Origin: Pseudomonas viridiflava
GTDB lineage: Bacteria; Pseudomonadota; Gammaproteobacteria; Pseudomonadales; Pseudomonadaceae
Direction of reading: 5' to 3'
Assembly (NCBI RefSeq): GCF_900583165.1
Contig: NZ_UTKY01000031.1
Span: forward strand, 1-64,000
Length of the DNA: 64,000 nucleotides
Both the position numbers and the translations under genes were made by a program. The notes beneath the pieces are model-generated. The model searched no databases. It was not told the DNA's origin and was given only the letters and a program-made list of their open reading frames with translations. Shown piece after piece: positions 1-10,193 of the stretch (within the stretch, counting starts at the first letter, position 1; every line of letters begins with the position of its first letter).

Positions 1-315
1 AACGGTGACAACTTCAAGCACCTGTACGCCCTGGCCGACAAGCTGGGCGCTGCGGTCGGCGCTTCCCGCGCGGCCGTCGACGCAGGTTTCGTACCCAACG
101 ACATGCAGGTCGGCCAGACCGGTAAAATCGTGGCGCCACAGCTGTACATCGCCGTCGGTATCTCCGGCGCGATCCAGCACTTGGCCGGTATGAAAGACTC
201 CAAAGTGATCGTTGCGATCAACAAGGACGAAGAAGCGCCGATCTTCCAGGTAGCTGATTACGGCCTGGTGGCGGACTTGTTCGAAGCCGTACCTGCGTTG
301 CGGCAGGCCGTGTAA
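1..315 (+). CDS. etfA: Electron transfer flavoprotein subunit alpha, C-terminal part
   Basis: This is the last 104 codons of EtfA; the gene begins before the window and reads from base 1 in frame. EtfA pairs with EtfB and carries electrons from acyl-CoA and other dehydrogenases to ETF-quinone oxidoreductase. The fragment holds the FAD-binding C-terminal domain, with the family stretch around [14 protein letters not shown] and the conserved [10 protein letters not shown] segment followed by [10 protein letters not shown]. The stop is TAA. Identification is secure. Nothing downstream on this strand appears co-transcribed: a hairpin and a convergent regulator gene follow. Confidence 0.95.
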   Translation, partial: NGDNFKHLYALADKLGAAVGASRAAVDAGFVPNDMQVGQTGKIVAPQLYIAVGISGAIQHLAGMKDSKVIVAINKDEEAPIFQVADYGLVADLFEAVPALRQAV

Positions 316-323
316 GGAGCCAT

Positions 324-352
324 CGGCAGGCGAGCACGTAGCTCGTCTGCCG
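324..352 (+). terminator. Hairpin between convergent etfA and sigma-54 regulator
   Basis: A 12-bp stem with one G-U type mismatch and a 5-base loop (ACGTA) fills the gap between the etfA stop and the stop of the opposite-strand regulator. There is no T-run, so it is a probable bidirectional stabiliser or weak terminator rather than a classic intrinsic terminator. Confidence 0.5.
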
Positions 353-357
353 CAGGT

Positions 358-2226
358 TCAGTCGTACGAACCCTTGCCGGGCATGGTGATGCCATGCAGG
401 TTCACTTTGCGGTACAGCGTTGCACGGGAAATCCCCAGTTCCCGTGCGGCCAGCAGGGGTTTCCAGCGGTTACGCACGAGCGTGTCGATCAACGTCTGGC
501 GTTCCGGGCTGCCACTGACAGTCTCCTGGCCCTTCACCGGCGCACTCGCACCGAGTGTCACTGGCAGATCATCTACTCCGATCACCGGGCTTTTACACAC
601 GGCACACGCGTATCGCAGCGCGTGGTGCAGTTGTCGCATATTGCCGGGCCAGCTGTAATTCAACAGCATTTCCAACGCAGACTCGCTCAGTTCTACGCGC
701 TCGCCCGAGCGCTCGCACTCGTCGTCCAACAGTGTGTTGATCAACGCCAGTTTGTCTATGCGCTCGCGTAGCGGAGGAATATCGAAACGTGCGCCACTCA
801 GGCGGAAAAACAGGTCTTCACGAAAGCTTCCGGCTTCAACCAGCGTGGCAATATCGCGGTGGCTGGCACAAATCACCTGAATATCGATGGCCTGGGCGCG
901 CGCACCGCCCAACGGTGCCACTTCGCCTTCGCTGAGTACGCGCAACAGGCGGGTTTGCAGGGCCAGGGGCATGTCGCCGATTTCATCAAGAAACAACGTG
1001 CCGCCGTCAGCCTGTTGCAACAGACCGCGCATGCCTTTGGTCGAAGCGCCGGTAAAGGCGCCAGCGGCATAACCGAACAATTCACTCTCTATCAGGCTCT
1101 CGGGGATCGCCGCGCAATTCACCGCGACAAAGGGCTTGTCGCGACGTTTGCTCGCAGCATGCAGTTGCAGGGCAAAAAACTCTTTGCCCGCACCGGTCTC
1201 ACCATGGATCAGCACAGGCAAACCGCGATCCTTGACGCGTACCGCCAGCTCCATCGCCTGAGCAACCTTGGGGTCCAGCGCTGAGGCCGGGCTGCTGGCC
1301 ATTGGGGCGCTGATGGGGCGGCGGGGCGCCTTGAGGCGCACGTGCAACCCCATCGACGGCAAAAAGTGGATGTTGTCGTCGCCGGCGGCGGGAAGCTTTG
1401 CTGAGGCGAAGGCTTCGTCAATATGCGCGGGAATTCGGCCACAACGCTGTAACAGCAGTCGCCGTGCTGCGGGGTTGAGAGCTTCGATGCGGCCATCCCG
1501 GTCCCAGGCGAACAGGCATTGCGGTTGACTGTCGACGTAGCCTGGCAGGGGGTGTGCCCGTAATACCCATAGATCTTGGGTGCTGTACATGAAGTACGCA
1601 TTTTCGAGTTCGGTAGCGCTTTGAATGACCATCTGACGAATCAAATGCTGGCTGCGCCTGTCATCGGGAGCACGCACTGAAGAAACGTCCAATACCGCAA
1701 GAATCTCGCCGCTGGGTGAAAATATCGGCGCCGCAGAGCAGGTATTGCCAATGAACGCTGCACGAAAGTGATCGAGCTTGTGCACGGTGACCGGCAGCTT
1801 GTCGATCAACACCGCGCTGACGGCTGTCGTGCCTTCTTCTTTCTCCGACCAGCAGGTGCCGACGTCCATCCCGGAACGTCGGTACTCGCCGCGCAGGGCC
1901 GAGTCGATCCGGTAGTCAACGGTACATCCCAGCGTATCGGTGAGCATCACACAGTAGTCGGCGTCGCGAACGCGACCGTGCAGCCGCGACATTTCATCAC
2001 CTGCCAAATGCAGGAAGTCGTCCACTCGCTGGCGGTGCTCGTTGATCTGGTGAGCCTCCAGCACCCTGGGCCCCTGTAGGGATCCCGGGTCGAGCTTGTA
2101 ATGCTGAACCGAGCGACGCCAGGAATCGAGGATGGCGTTGGGCACCGGCAGCGTCGGGGCATTCTGGGCAGTGCGCAGTACACGACTCACGTGTTCCACA
2201 TGAGTCTTCGAAAAACCAGAGGACAT
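358..2226 (-). CDS. Sigma-54-dependent Fis-family activator, AcoR-like
   Basis: 622-residue enhancer-binding protein. The N-terminal ~300 residues are a sensory region of the AcoR type (GAF-like). The AAA+ domain carries Walker A GETGAGKE near residue 340, the sigma-54 contact loop GAFTGA near 392 and a Walker B GGTLFLDEIGDM. A Fis-type helix-turn-helix (LAARELGISRATLYRK) ends the protein. The start is an ATG behind a strong GGAGG site. AcoR relatives activate acetoin, diol or alcohol catabolism from -24/-12 promoters. It is transcribed away from the SDR/BVMO operon, which has a matching sigma-54 promoter and an inverted repeat, so I infer it controls that operon. The inducer is not deducible. 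Confidence 0.9.
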   Translation of the reverse strand: MSSGFSKTHVEHVSRVLRTAQNAPTLPVPNAILDSWRRSVQHYKLDPGSLQGPRVLEAHQINEHRQRVDDFLHLAGDEMSRLHGRVRDADYCVMLTDTLGCTVDYRIDSALRGEYRRSGMDVGTCWSEKEEGTTAVSAVLIDKLPVTVHKLDHFRAAFIGNTCSAAPIFSPSGEILAVLDVSSVRAPDDRRSQHLIRQMVIQSATELENAYFMYSTQDLWVLRAHPLPGYVDSQPQCLFAWDRDGRIEALNPAARRLLLQRCGRIPAHIDEAFASAKLPAAGDDNIHFLPSMGLHVRLKAPRRPISAPMASSPASALDPKVAQAMELAVRVKDRGLPVLIHGETGAGKEFFALQLHAASKRRDKPFVAVNCAAIPESLIESELFGYAAGAFTGASTKGMRGLLQQADGGTLFLDEIGDMPLALQTRLLRVLSEGEVAPLGGARAQAIDIQVICASHRDIATLVEAGSFREDLFFRLSGARFDIPPLRERIDKLALINTLLDDECERSGERVELSESALEMLLNYSWPGNMRQLHHALRYACAVCKSPVIGVDDLPVTLGASAPVKGQETVSGSPERQTLIDTLVRNRWKPLLAARELGISRATLYRKVNLHGITMPGKGSYD

Positions 2227-2322
2227 GGTACCTCCGAAGGTTGGATCTTATTTTTCTGTTGATGGCCATTAAAGGCGGCTTGGCCGATCCCTACAAGCGG
2301 AATCCGTCAGCCGGTGTCGGTG

Positions 2323-2378
2323 AGACATAACCGCTCAATAGTCGCAGCGTCCCACGAGAGACACGAGCGGTTATGTCT
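2323..2378. promoter_or_regulatory. Perfect 14-bp inverted repeat, probable enhancer for the sigma-54 activator
   Basis: AGACATAACCGCTC at 2323-2336 is repeated exactly as its reverse complement GAGCGGTTATGTCT at 2365-2378. The arm centres are 42 bp apart, about four helical turns. The repeat lies 80-150 bp upstream of the sigma-54 promoter at 2458, a usual position for upstream activating sequences. Binding by the divergently encoded activator is inferred. Confidence 0.65.
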
Positions 2379-2457
2379 TGCGGTGATGGCCTAGGGGGCT
2401 GCGTCCAATCACGCGTTGATCCCTCTATTCCGGGCGTTATGGCCGAGTTTCAAGGTG

Positions 2458-2474
2458 TTGGCATCCGACTTGCT
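2458..2474 (+). promoter_or_regulatory. Sigma-54 (-24/-12) promoter of the SDR/BVMO operon
   Basis: TTGGCAT-N5-TTGCT fits the sigma-54 consensus YTGGCAC-N5-TTGCW with one change, and the GG and GC doublets have the required spacing. It stands 66 bp before the SDR start codon, next to a divergent sigma-54 activator gene. Transcription would start about 12 bp past the GC element. Confidence 0.75.
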
Positions 2475-2539
2475 CTGTCAGTCTCAGCAGGCCGCGTCGA
2501 ACGGTCGCATCCCAACAACAATAACGACAGAGGCAGTAC

Positions 2540-3340
2540 ATGAGCGAATTCAACGCTGTGAATTTCTCCCTGACCGGCAAGGTTGCCCTGGTAACAGGCG
2601 CTGGTCGTGGCATTGGCCAGGGCATTGCGCTGAGCCTGGCGCAGGCCGGCGCAGACCTGGTACTGGCCGATTACGACCTGGGGATCGCACAAGAGGCTGC
2701 CGCCTTGGTCCAGGCACTGGGTCGTCGGGCTGTGGCCCTGCAGGTTGATGTCAGCAAACCTGAGAGCGTCACCAGTTTGATCGAGCAGGTCAGGGCGCAA
2801 TTTGGCCGCCTGGATGTGGCGGTCAACAACGCGGGCGTGGTCAGCCTCGGTCGGGTCGATGAGCTGGCTGTCAGCGAGTGGGACCGCATCATGAATATCA
2901 ACGCCCGTGGTGTATTCCTCTGCTGCCAGGCCGAACTCAAACTGATGCGCGAACATAACTTCGGCCGCATCATCAACTTGGCCTCGATTGCCGGCAAAGT
3001 CGGTTTCCCGGACCTCTCTCACTACAGCGCCTCCAAATTCGCGGTGATCGGGTTCACCAACGCCTTTGCCAAGGAAGTTGCCCGCGAAGGCATCACGGTC
3101 AACGCGCTCTGCCCAGGTGTGGTGGGCACCGGTATGTGGCGCGGTGATGAGGGGCTTTCCGCGCGCTGGGCGCAACCCGGCGAAAGCGAAGTGCAATCCT
3201 GGGAGCGGCACCAGTCCAGCCTGCTGCCTCAAGGGGAAGCGCAAACCGTGGAAGACATGGGCCAATTGGCCGTTTACCTGGCGTGTGCGCCCCACGTTAC
3301 CGGGCAGGCGATCGCTGTTGATGGCGGCTTCTCGCTCTAA
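2540..3340 (+). CDS. SDR-family NAD(P)-dependent oxidoreductase
   Basis: 266-residue classical short-chain dehydrogenase. It shows the TGAGRGIG cofactor loop near residues 18-25, the NNAG motif near 97, and catalytic Tyr and Lys in YSASK near 162-166. The start has an AGAGG site. As first gene behind the sigma-54 promoter and just before a Baeyer-Villiger monooxygenase, it probably oxidises a secondary alcohol to the ketone that the monooxygenase uses. The substrate is unknown; a diol or cyclic alcohol would both fit the context. Confidence 0.88.
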   Translation: MSEFNAVNFSLTGKVALVTGAGRGIGQGIALSLAQAGADLVLADYDLGIAQEAAALVQALGRRAVALQVDVSKPESVTSLIEQVRAQFGRLDVAVNNAGVVSLGRVDELAVSEWDRIMNINARGVFLCCQAELKLMREHNFGRIINLASIAGKVGFPDLSHYSASKFAVIGFTNAFAKEVAREGITVNALCPGVVGTGMWRGDEGLSARWAQPGESEVQSWERHQSSLLPQGEAQTVEDMGQLAVYLACAPHVTGQAIAVDGGFSL

Positions 3341-3465
3341 CTGACCCCGTTCACTAATCAAGTTTATGTCCCCTGGATCCTGATTCAGGGGAGCGGATAC
3401 GGCTTGCCTGCAGCTTTGTTTCTGAGTGAAGCCAGCAGGCGCATTGATCGAAACAGGAGAACATA

Positions 3466-5145
3466 ATGACAACTACAGTTCTGGCCAAACGTTCCGTTGG
3501 CACCGACGTTATCAACTACGACGCTATTGTGATCGGCGCAGGTTTTGGCGGCATTTACATGCTCAAGAAATTGCGCGATGAACTGGGCTTGAAAGTGCGT
3601 GCCTTCGACAAGGCCGGTGGTATTGGCGGAACCTGGTTTTGGAACCGCTACCCCGGCGCGTTATCCGACAGCGAATCGTTCGTCTATTGCTTCTCCTGGG
3701 ACCGTGAGCTGTGCCAGGAATGGGACATCACCACACGCTACCTGACCCAGCCGCAAATCCTGTCCTACTTGAACCACGCCGTGGATCGTCACGACCTGCG
3801 CCGCGATATTCAGCTGGAAACAGGCATCACCGCTGCGGTGTTCGACGAGCAGAGCAGCCGTTGGTTGGTCACGGCCGACGACGGTCATCAATACAGCGCC
3901 AAATACCTGGTGACGGCGTTGGGCCTGTTGTCCGCAACCAATGTGCCCAAGATCAAAGGCCTCGATCAATTCAAAGGGAGCATGTACCACACTGCAAACT
4001 GGCCGGCCGATGCTGTGCTGGAAGGCAAGCGCGTCGGTGTGATCGGTACGGGGTCGACAGGTTGCCAGGTCATCACTGCGATCGCGCCGACCGTCGGCCA
4101 CCTGACAGTGTTCCAACGCTCTGCGCAGTACACCGTGCCGGTAGGCAACGGCCCAGTCAGTCGCGACTACGTCGACGACATCAAGCGCAATTACGACGCC
4201 ATCTGGCAGGAGGTGCGGTCGTCGCGCCTGGCGTTCGGCTTCCCGGAAAGCGATATTCCCACCATGAGTGTGGACGCTGCCGAACGCAAAGCCATCTTCC
4301 AGCGCGCCTGGGATGGCGGCGGTGGCTTCCGCTACATGTTCCAGACCTTTAACGATATCGCCACCAGTGAAGAGGCCAATATCGAGGCGCAAAATTTCGT
4401 TCGCGAGAAGATCGCCGAGATCGTCGAGGACCCGGAGACAGCACGCAAATTGATGCCCCGCGATCTTTACGCCAAGCGCCCGCTGTGCGACAGCGGTTAC
4501 TACGCCACGTTCAATCGCCCCAATGTGTCGCTGGTTGACGTCAAGGCCAACCCGATCGACGAGATTACCGCCAAGGGCATTCGTACCGCGGACGGGGTCG
4601 AGCACGAGCTGGATGTGCTGGTGTTTGCTACCGGCTTTGACGCCGTGGACGGTAACTACAAGCGCATCGATATCCGTGGGCGTGACAACACTTCGATGAA
4701 GGATCACTGGGCTGATGGCCCGTCCAGCTACTTATCGGTGGCCACCGCCAAATTCCCGAATATGTTCATGATCCTGGGGCCAAACGGTCCGTTCACCAAC
4801 CTTCCGCCGACGATTGAAACCGAGGTGGAATGGGTGTCCGATCTGGTTGGGTTCATGGAGCAAAACGAGTTGGCCTGCGTGGAACCCTCTGCGCAAAGCG
4901 AGCAGGAATGGGGCAAGACCTGCCAGGACATTGCCGATCAAACGCTGTTCGCCAAGACCGATTCGTGGATCTTCGGCGCCAATATTCCCGGCAAAAGCAA
5001 CAAGGTGTACTTCTACATGGGCGGCTTGGGCGCCTTCAACGAACAGTTGGCAGCGGTCAAGAGCGATGACTACCGGGGCTTCAAGTTCAAGGCCGTCAGT
5101 GTCGAAGGCGCGCCCAAGCGCCGTGTATCGGAGAACCTGCAATGA
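3466..5145 (+). CDS. Type I Baeyer-Villiger monooxygenase (cyclohexanone monooxygenase family)
   Basis: 559-residue FAD/NADPH enzyme that inserts oxygen next to a ketone carbonyl to give an ester or lactone. An FAD-binding GAGFGG lies near residue 24, the NADPH-binding GTGSTG near 194, and between them the diagnostic fingerprint FxGxxxHxxxWP is present exactly as FKGSMYHTANWP (about 168-179). Length is usual for the family. The ATG has an AGGAG site and the stop overlaps the next gene's start (ATGA), implying translational coupling. No esterase or lactonase gene lies nearby, which is unusual for a BVMO pathway. Confidence 0.93.
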   Translation: MTTTVLAKRSVGTDVINYDAIVIGAGFGGIYMLKKLRDELGLKVRAFDKAGGIGGTWFWNRYPGALSDSESFVYCFSWDRELCQEWDITTRYLTQPQILSYLNHAVDRHDLRRDIQLETGITAAVFDEQSSRWLVTADDGHQYSAKYLVTALGLLSATNVPKIKGLDQFKGSMYHTANWPADAVLEGKRVGVIGTGSTGCQVITAIAPTVGHLTVFQRSAQYTVPVGNGPVSRDYVDDIKRNYDAIWQEVRSSRLAFGFPESDIPTMSVDAAERKAIFQRAWDGGGGFRYMFQTFNDIATSEEANIEAQNFVREKIAEIVEDPETARKLMPRDLYAKRPLCDSGYYATFNRPNVSLVDVKANPIDEITAKGIRTADGVEHELDVLVFATGFDAVDGNYKRIDIRGRDNTSMKDHWADGPSSYLSVATAKFPNMFMILGPNGPFTNLPPTIETEVEWVSDLVGFMEQNELACVEPSAQSEQEWGKTCQDIADQTLFAKTDSWIFGANIPGKSNKVYFYMGGLGAFNEQLAAVKSDDYRGFKFKAVSVEGAPKRRVSENLQ

Positions 5146-6590
5146 GCTTGAATAACCCCGAACTCATGCGTCATCAAGCCTTTATAAACGGTGAGTGGCT
5201 GGTTGCAGACAATGAAGCCACAATCACGGTGAGCAACCCGTCGACGGGCGCCACCATCGGCCAGGTGCCGCGCATGGGCAAGGCTGAAACACGCCGTGCT
5301 ATCGAAGCGGCTGAGCACGCGTTGCCGGCCTGGCGTGAGCTTTCGGCCAAGGCGCGCGCAAATGCGTTGCGCCGCTGGTACGACTTGATCATTGAAAACC
5401 AGCATGACCTGGCGCACATCATGACGCTGGAGCAGGGCAAGCCGCTACCTGAGGCGCTGGGTGAAATCGTCTTCGCCGCTTCTTACATCGAGTGGTATGC
5501 AGAGGAGGGCAAGCGGGTCTACGGTGATATTATTCCGGGCGCAACGGACAAACGCTTGCTGGTCATCAAGCAGCCTGTGGGTGTCTGTGCTGCCATTACA
5601 CCGTGGAATTTCCCCAGCGCAATGATCACCCGTAAAGCCGGGCCAGCGCTGGCCGCTGGTTGCACAATGGTGATCAAACCGGCCTCCCAGACGCCGTTCT
5701 CGGCATTGGCGCTGGTGTACCTCGCCGAACAGGCAGGCATTCCCAAGGGCGTGCTATCGGTGGTCACCGGCGCCGCTGCAGAGATCGCCGAGGAGCTGAC
5801 CAGCAACCCGGTTGTGCGCAAGATTTCCTTCACGGGGTCTACTGAGATCGGGCGCCAGATCATGGAAAAGTGCGCTCACGACATCAAAAAAGTCTCTCTG
5901 GAACTGGGCGGCAACGCGCCCTTTATCGTCTTCGACGATGCCGACCTGGACGCTGCCGTAGAAGGCGCACTCGCATCGAAGTTTCGCAATGCAGGGCAGA
6001 CCTGCGTCTGCGCCAATCGTCTGTATGTGCACGACAAGGTGTATGACGCCTTCGTCGACAAACTGACCTCAGCGGTCGGCGCGCTGAAGATTGGCGATGG
6101 TTTTACCAAGGGCGTCACCCTTGGGCCGCTGATTGATGGGAAAGCTGTCGCCAAGGTGCGTGAGCATATCGAGGATGCGTTGGCCAAAGGCGCCAAGGTC
6201 GTCCAGGGCGGTGGGGCACATACCCAGGGCGCTAATTTCTTTGAGCCCACCATCTTGGTGGATGTGCCGGACAGCGCACGTGTCGCCAAAGAGGAGACCT
6301 TCGGCCCGCTTGCACCGGTCTTTCGCTTCTTCGATGACGCCGAGGTCATCGCTAAGGCCAATGACACCGAGTTCGGCCTGGCGGCGTATTTCTACACCGC
6401 GAACCTGAGCCGGGTGTTTCGTCTGGGTGAGGCGCTGGAGTACGGCATCGTCGGGGTCAACACCGGGATTATCAGTTCTGAGGCCGCGCCGTTTGGTGGG
6501 GTCAAGGCATCGGGTGTTGGCCGGGAGGGCTCCAAATACGGGCTGGAGGATTACCTGGAGATCAAATACCTGTGCCTGGCCGGCATTTGA
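5142..6590 (+). CDS. NAD(P)-dependent aldehyde dehydrogenase, succinate-semialdehyde dehydrogenase-like
   Basis: 482 residues. Catalytic Glu lies in LELGGNAP near residue 253 and the nucleophilic Cys in GQTCVCANR near 287; the NAD-binding FTGST motif is present. The sequence type is that of GabD (succinate- or glutarate-semialdehyde dehydrogenases), which use aliphatic aldehydes. The start overlaps the BVMO stop. In this operon it likely oxidises the aldehyde released after the Baeyer-Villiger step. The gabD name is not assigned because the context points to another substrate. Confidence 0.88.
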   Translation: MSLNNPELMRHQAFINGEWLVADNEATITVSNPSTGATIGQVPRMGKAETRRAIEAAEHALPAWRELSAKARANALRRWYDLIIENQHDLAHIMTLEQGKPLPEALGEIVFAASYIEWYAEEGKRVYGDIIPGATDKRLLVIKQPVGVCAAITPWNFPSAMITRKAGPALAAGCTMVIKPASQTPFSALALVYLAEQAGIPKGVLSVVTGAAAEIAEELTSNPVVRKISFTGSTEIGRQIMEKCAHDIKKVSLELGGNAPFIVFDDADLDAAVEGALASKFRNAGQTCVCANRLYVHDKVYDAFVDKLTSAVGALKIGDGFTKGVTLGPLIDGKAVAKVREHIEDALAKGAKVVQGGGAHTQGANFFEPTILVDVPDSARVAKEETFGPLAPVFRFFDDAEVIAKANDTEFGLAAYFYTANLSRVFRLGEALEYGIVGVNTGIISSEAAPFGGVKASGVGREGSKYGLEDYLEIKYLCLAGI

Positions 6591-6630
6591 TTTGTAGCGA
6601 CCCATTTTTCAACTGATTGCTTTTTTGAGT

Positions 6631-6656
6631 GACCGCCAGGGCGTTGCCCTGCGGTC
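6631..6656 (+). other. Hairpin in the ALDH-porin spacer
   Basis: GACCGCCAGGGC and GCCCTGCGGTC pair around a GTT loop with one bulged base. It sits 40 bp after the aldehyde dehydrogenase and about 50 bp before the porin gene and has no following T-run. It may set transcript level or stability between the two halves of the operon. Confidence 0.4.
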
Positions 6657-6703
6657 CGGTCAACGCTGTGTCGTAAAACATAAAAACAATAGGAAAAATC
6701 GAC

Positions 6704-8035
6704 ATGAACATCGCTTGGAAATTGCCGCTGGGGCTCGGGCTCCTGTCATGCATCGCCGTGCCTGCCTCTGCCGAGGACGCTTCTTCGAAATGGGGAACCG
6801 GAGATTGGGGAGGGGTACGCAGTGAGCTACTGGAGCAGGGCGTTGATGTAATCGTCGGTTACGTCGGCGAAGCCGCCACCAATGTCCACGGAGGCTATAA
6901 CCATGACCGCACGGCGCGTTATACCGCGCAATGGGCACTGGGCACGCACCTGGATCTGCAAAAGTTGCTCGGCTGGAATGAGGCTGAGTTCCAGCTGCTG
7001 GTAACTGAACGCAACGGCAACAACCTCTCCAACGAGCGCGTTTCCGATCCGCGTGCGCCACAGCTCAGTTCGGTGCAGGAGGTGTGGGGCAGGGGGCAGA
7101 CTTGGCGCCTGACCCAGATGTGGTATCGCCAGAAGTTTTTCAATAGCGCCCTGGATCTCAAGTTCGGCCGCGTGGGCGTCAATGAGGATTTCGCCAGTTT
7201 CCCCTGCGACTTCCAGAGCCTGTCATTTTGCAGTGCCCCCATCGGCAACGTCGCTGGGGATATCTGGTACAGCGGGCCAGTGAGCCAGTGGGGCGGGCGC
7301 GTGCGCTATAACCTCAATGATCGCTGGGCGGTACAAGTGGGGGCGTATGAGCAAAATCCGTCATACCTGGAGACAGGCAACGGTTTCAAGCTTAGCGGCA
7401 GTGGCACCAAAGGCGCGTTGGTGCCGGTTGAGGTCATCTGGAAACCCATCGTCGGTAAAGATGCCTTACCCGGTGAATACCGCTTGGGTTACTACCACAG
7501 CAGTGCCAGCGCCAACGATCTGTACGACGACGTCAACGGTAACCCGCAGGTGTTGACCGGCCAGGCGCCAAAGTCACGCAGCAGCAAACACGGCGCATGG
7601 GTCATTGGCCAACAGCAGCTTACAACCCATAACGGCGATGCTTCGCGTGGTCTGAGCGTATTTGCCAGCCTGACCGTGCACGACAAAGCCACCAGTGGTA
7701 TCGAAAGCTTCCAGAATATCGGCGCGGTCTACAAAGGCCCGTTTGATGCGCGGCCCCAAGATGACCTCGGCGTGGGCATCGCACGCCTCAAGGTCAATGA
7801 CGACGTCACCAAGCGCCAGCGTCTGATCAATGAAAGCACGGGCATCAGCGACTACGACGACCCGCAGTACGTGCCCGTGCAGCACAGCGAATACAACATC
7901 GAACTCAACTACGGCGTACACGTGACCGATTGGCTGACCGTGCGCCCGAACGTGCAGTACGTGCGCAATCCAGGGGGTGTCTACGAGGTGGACAATGCCT
8001 GGGTCGCCGGTGTGAAGCTGCAGGCAAGCTTCTGA
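6704..8035 (+). CDS. Carbohydrate-selective porin, OprB family
   Basis: 443-residue outer-membrane protein with an N-terminal signal peptide ending near ASA at about residue 23. The mature start WGTGDWGGVRSELLEQGVD is characteristic of OprB-type porins, and the C-terminus ends in an aromatic residue (QASF) as expected for a beta-barrel. OprB proteins let sugars and small polyols into the periplasm. Located inside a ketone/alcohol catabolic operon, it probably imports that operon's substrate, possibly a polyol or diol. Confidence 0.85.
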   Translation: MNIAWKLPLGLGLLSCIAVPASAEDASSKWGTGDWGGVRSELLEQGVDVIVGYVGEAATNVHGGYNHDRTARYTAQWALGTHLDLQKLLGWNEAEFQLLVTERNGNNLSNERVSDPRAPQLSSVQEVWGRGQTWRLTQMWYRQKFFNSALDLKFGRVGVNEDFASFPCDFQSLSFCSAPIGNVAGDIWYSGPVSQWGGRVRYNLNDRWAVQVGAYEQNPSYLETGNGFKLSGSGTKGALVPVEVIWKPIVGKDALPGEYRLGYYHSSASANDLYDDVNGNPQVLTGQAPKSRSSKHGAWVIGQQQLTTHNGDASRGLSVFASLTVHDKATSGIESFQNIGAVYKGPFDARPQDDLGVGIARLKVNDDVTKRQRLINESTGISDYDDPQYVPVQHSEYNIELNYGVHVTDWLTVRPNVQYVRNPGGVYEVDNAWVAGVKLQASF

Positions 8036-8064
8036 GCCTGGGCATATATGTGAGCAGTCTGTAA

Positions 8065-8877
<813 letters not shown>

Positions 8878-8951
8878 TTTTTCATCAGCGCTGGGGAACG
8901 CTCAAGCGTGCATACGTTGAGCGTTTTGCGCAGGCGACGTGAGGGAATGAG

Positions 8952-10076
8952 ATGACAATTACCAAAGGCATTGCATCGCCGGCCAAATTTCTGGTCCAGG
9001 CCGATGCGCTAGCGGATTTAGCACTGCATGGCAAAGCCTTCGGGGCGAATGCCTATTTGATCTGCGATCAATTTATCGTCGGCCGTGTGCATGAGAAGGC
9101 GATGCCGGGGTTCAAGACCGAACAACGTGCGGAGTTGGCCGTGTTTGGTGGGCAATGTTCAGACAGTGAAATCAACCGGCACGTGGAGGCGGCACGCGGC
9201 GCCGATTATGTCGTGGGGATAGGGGGCGGGAAAACCCTGGATACCGCTAAGGCGGCTGCACACTTCCTGGAAAAACCCATACTCATCCTGCCGACGCTTG
9301 CCTCTACCGACGCGCCTTGTACGGCGATTTCGGTGATTTACAACGACGACGATACGTTTAATCGCTATTTGTTTTTATCCAAAAACCCGGACGTTGTATT
9401 AGCCGACACACGCATTCTGGCCGAACAGCCCCCGCGGTTTTTTGCTGCGGGTGTGGGTGACGGTCTGGCCACGTATTTCGAGGCGCGAGCGTGCTTTGCC
9501 GCCCAGCGCGACAATCTGATCCTGGGCAATGACGGCAAGATGCTCAAACCCACATTGATCGGATTTGCGATTGCGCAAACGTGTTACGAGACCATCAAAA
9601 AATATTCGGCCCAAGCGGCATTCGCGGTGCAGAACAACGCCATCACGGCTGCCCTGGAGAATACGATTGAGGCCACCATCTACATGTCGGCGGTCGGGGC
9701 GGAGTCCGGTGGGTGCGCCGCTGCGCATGCGATCCATAACGGCATGACCAACGTGCATGACCTGCACGGTGCACAACACGGGGAAAAAGTCGTGTTTGGC
9801 CTGTTCACCCAGCTCGTGATGGAAGCTGCGCCAATGGCGGAGATTGAGGAGGTGGTGGACATTGCCATGGCCGTGGGGTTGCCTCTGACGCTCGAAGATT
9901 TGGGGCTCAAACACTTCAAAGAAGCGGAATGGAGAAAAGTTGCCGAGTTGGCCTGCGATAAAAACGACACGATGCACAACATGCCTTTCACGGTGACGCC
10001 GAACTTGGTGTATGACGCGATCGTGGCGACTGACGCATTGCTGCATGGGTTCAAGCGACAAAAGGCTGTGCACTAG
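8952..10076 (+). CDS. Glycerol dehydrogenase-like iron/zinc alcohol dehydrogenase
   Basis: 374 residues of the GldA family (group III metal-dependent alcohol dehydrogenase). GGGKTLDTAK gives the NAD-binding glycine-rich turn, LPTLASTDAPC is the family signature, and HAIHNG and HGEKV supply metal-ligand histidines. GldA enzymes oxidise glycerol and 1,2- or 2,3-diols. The start has a GAGGGAATGAG context. It ends the cluster and is followed by a strong intrinsic terminator. Confidence 0.85.
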   Translation: MTITKGIASPAKFLVQADALADLALHGKAFGANAYLICDQFIVGRVHEKAMPGFKTEQRAELAVFGGQCSDSEINRHVEAARGADYVVGIGGGKTLDTAKAAAHFLEKPILILPTLASTDAPCTAISVIYNDDDTFNRYLFLSKNPDVVLADTRILAEQPPRFFAAGVGDGLATYFEARACFAAQRDNLILGNDGKMLKPTLIGFAIAQTCYETIKKYSAQAAFAVQNNAITAALENTIEATIYMSAVGAESGGCAAAHAIHNGMTNVHDLHGAQHGEKVVFGLFTQLVMEAAPMAEIEEVVDIAMAVGLPLTLEDLGLKHFKEAEWRKVAELACDKNDTMHNMPFTVTPNLVYDAIVATDALLHGFKRQKAVH

Positions 10077-10128
10077 CCACTTGATTGGGTACCCGTTTTG
10101 AGGCGTCTACAACGCTAAAAACGGTTTT

Positions 10129-10169
10129 GCGCCGTCAATCGTTCAACTCGATTGGCGGCGCCTTTTTTT
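10129..10169 (+). terminator. Intrinsic terminator of the BVMO/diol cluster
   Basis: GCGCCGTCAATCG and CGATTGGCGGCGC form a 13-bp stem (one G-T pair) around a 7-base loop, followed by seven T. It lies between two convergent transcription units and ends the forward operon. Confidence 0.85.
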
Positions 10170-10193
10170 GTGCAGAACTGACGGTTATCCGTA

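Noticed and set aside
2450..3472. Long minus-strand open frame opposite the SDR gene
   Set aside because: It is the mirror of a clear SDR with all motifs; the antisense protein matches no family. The same holds for long antisense frames at 3661-4707, 10875-11966, 32011-32925 and 34580-35611, caused by GC-rich third positions.
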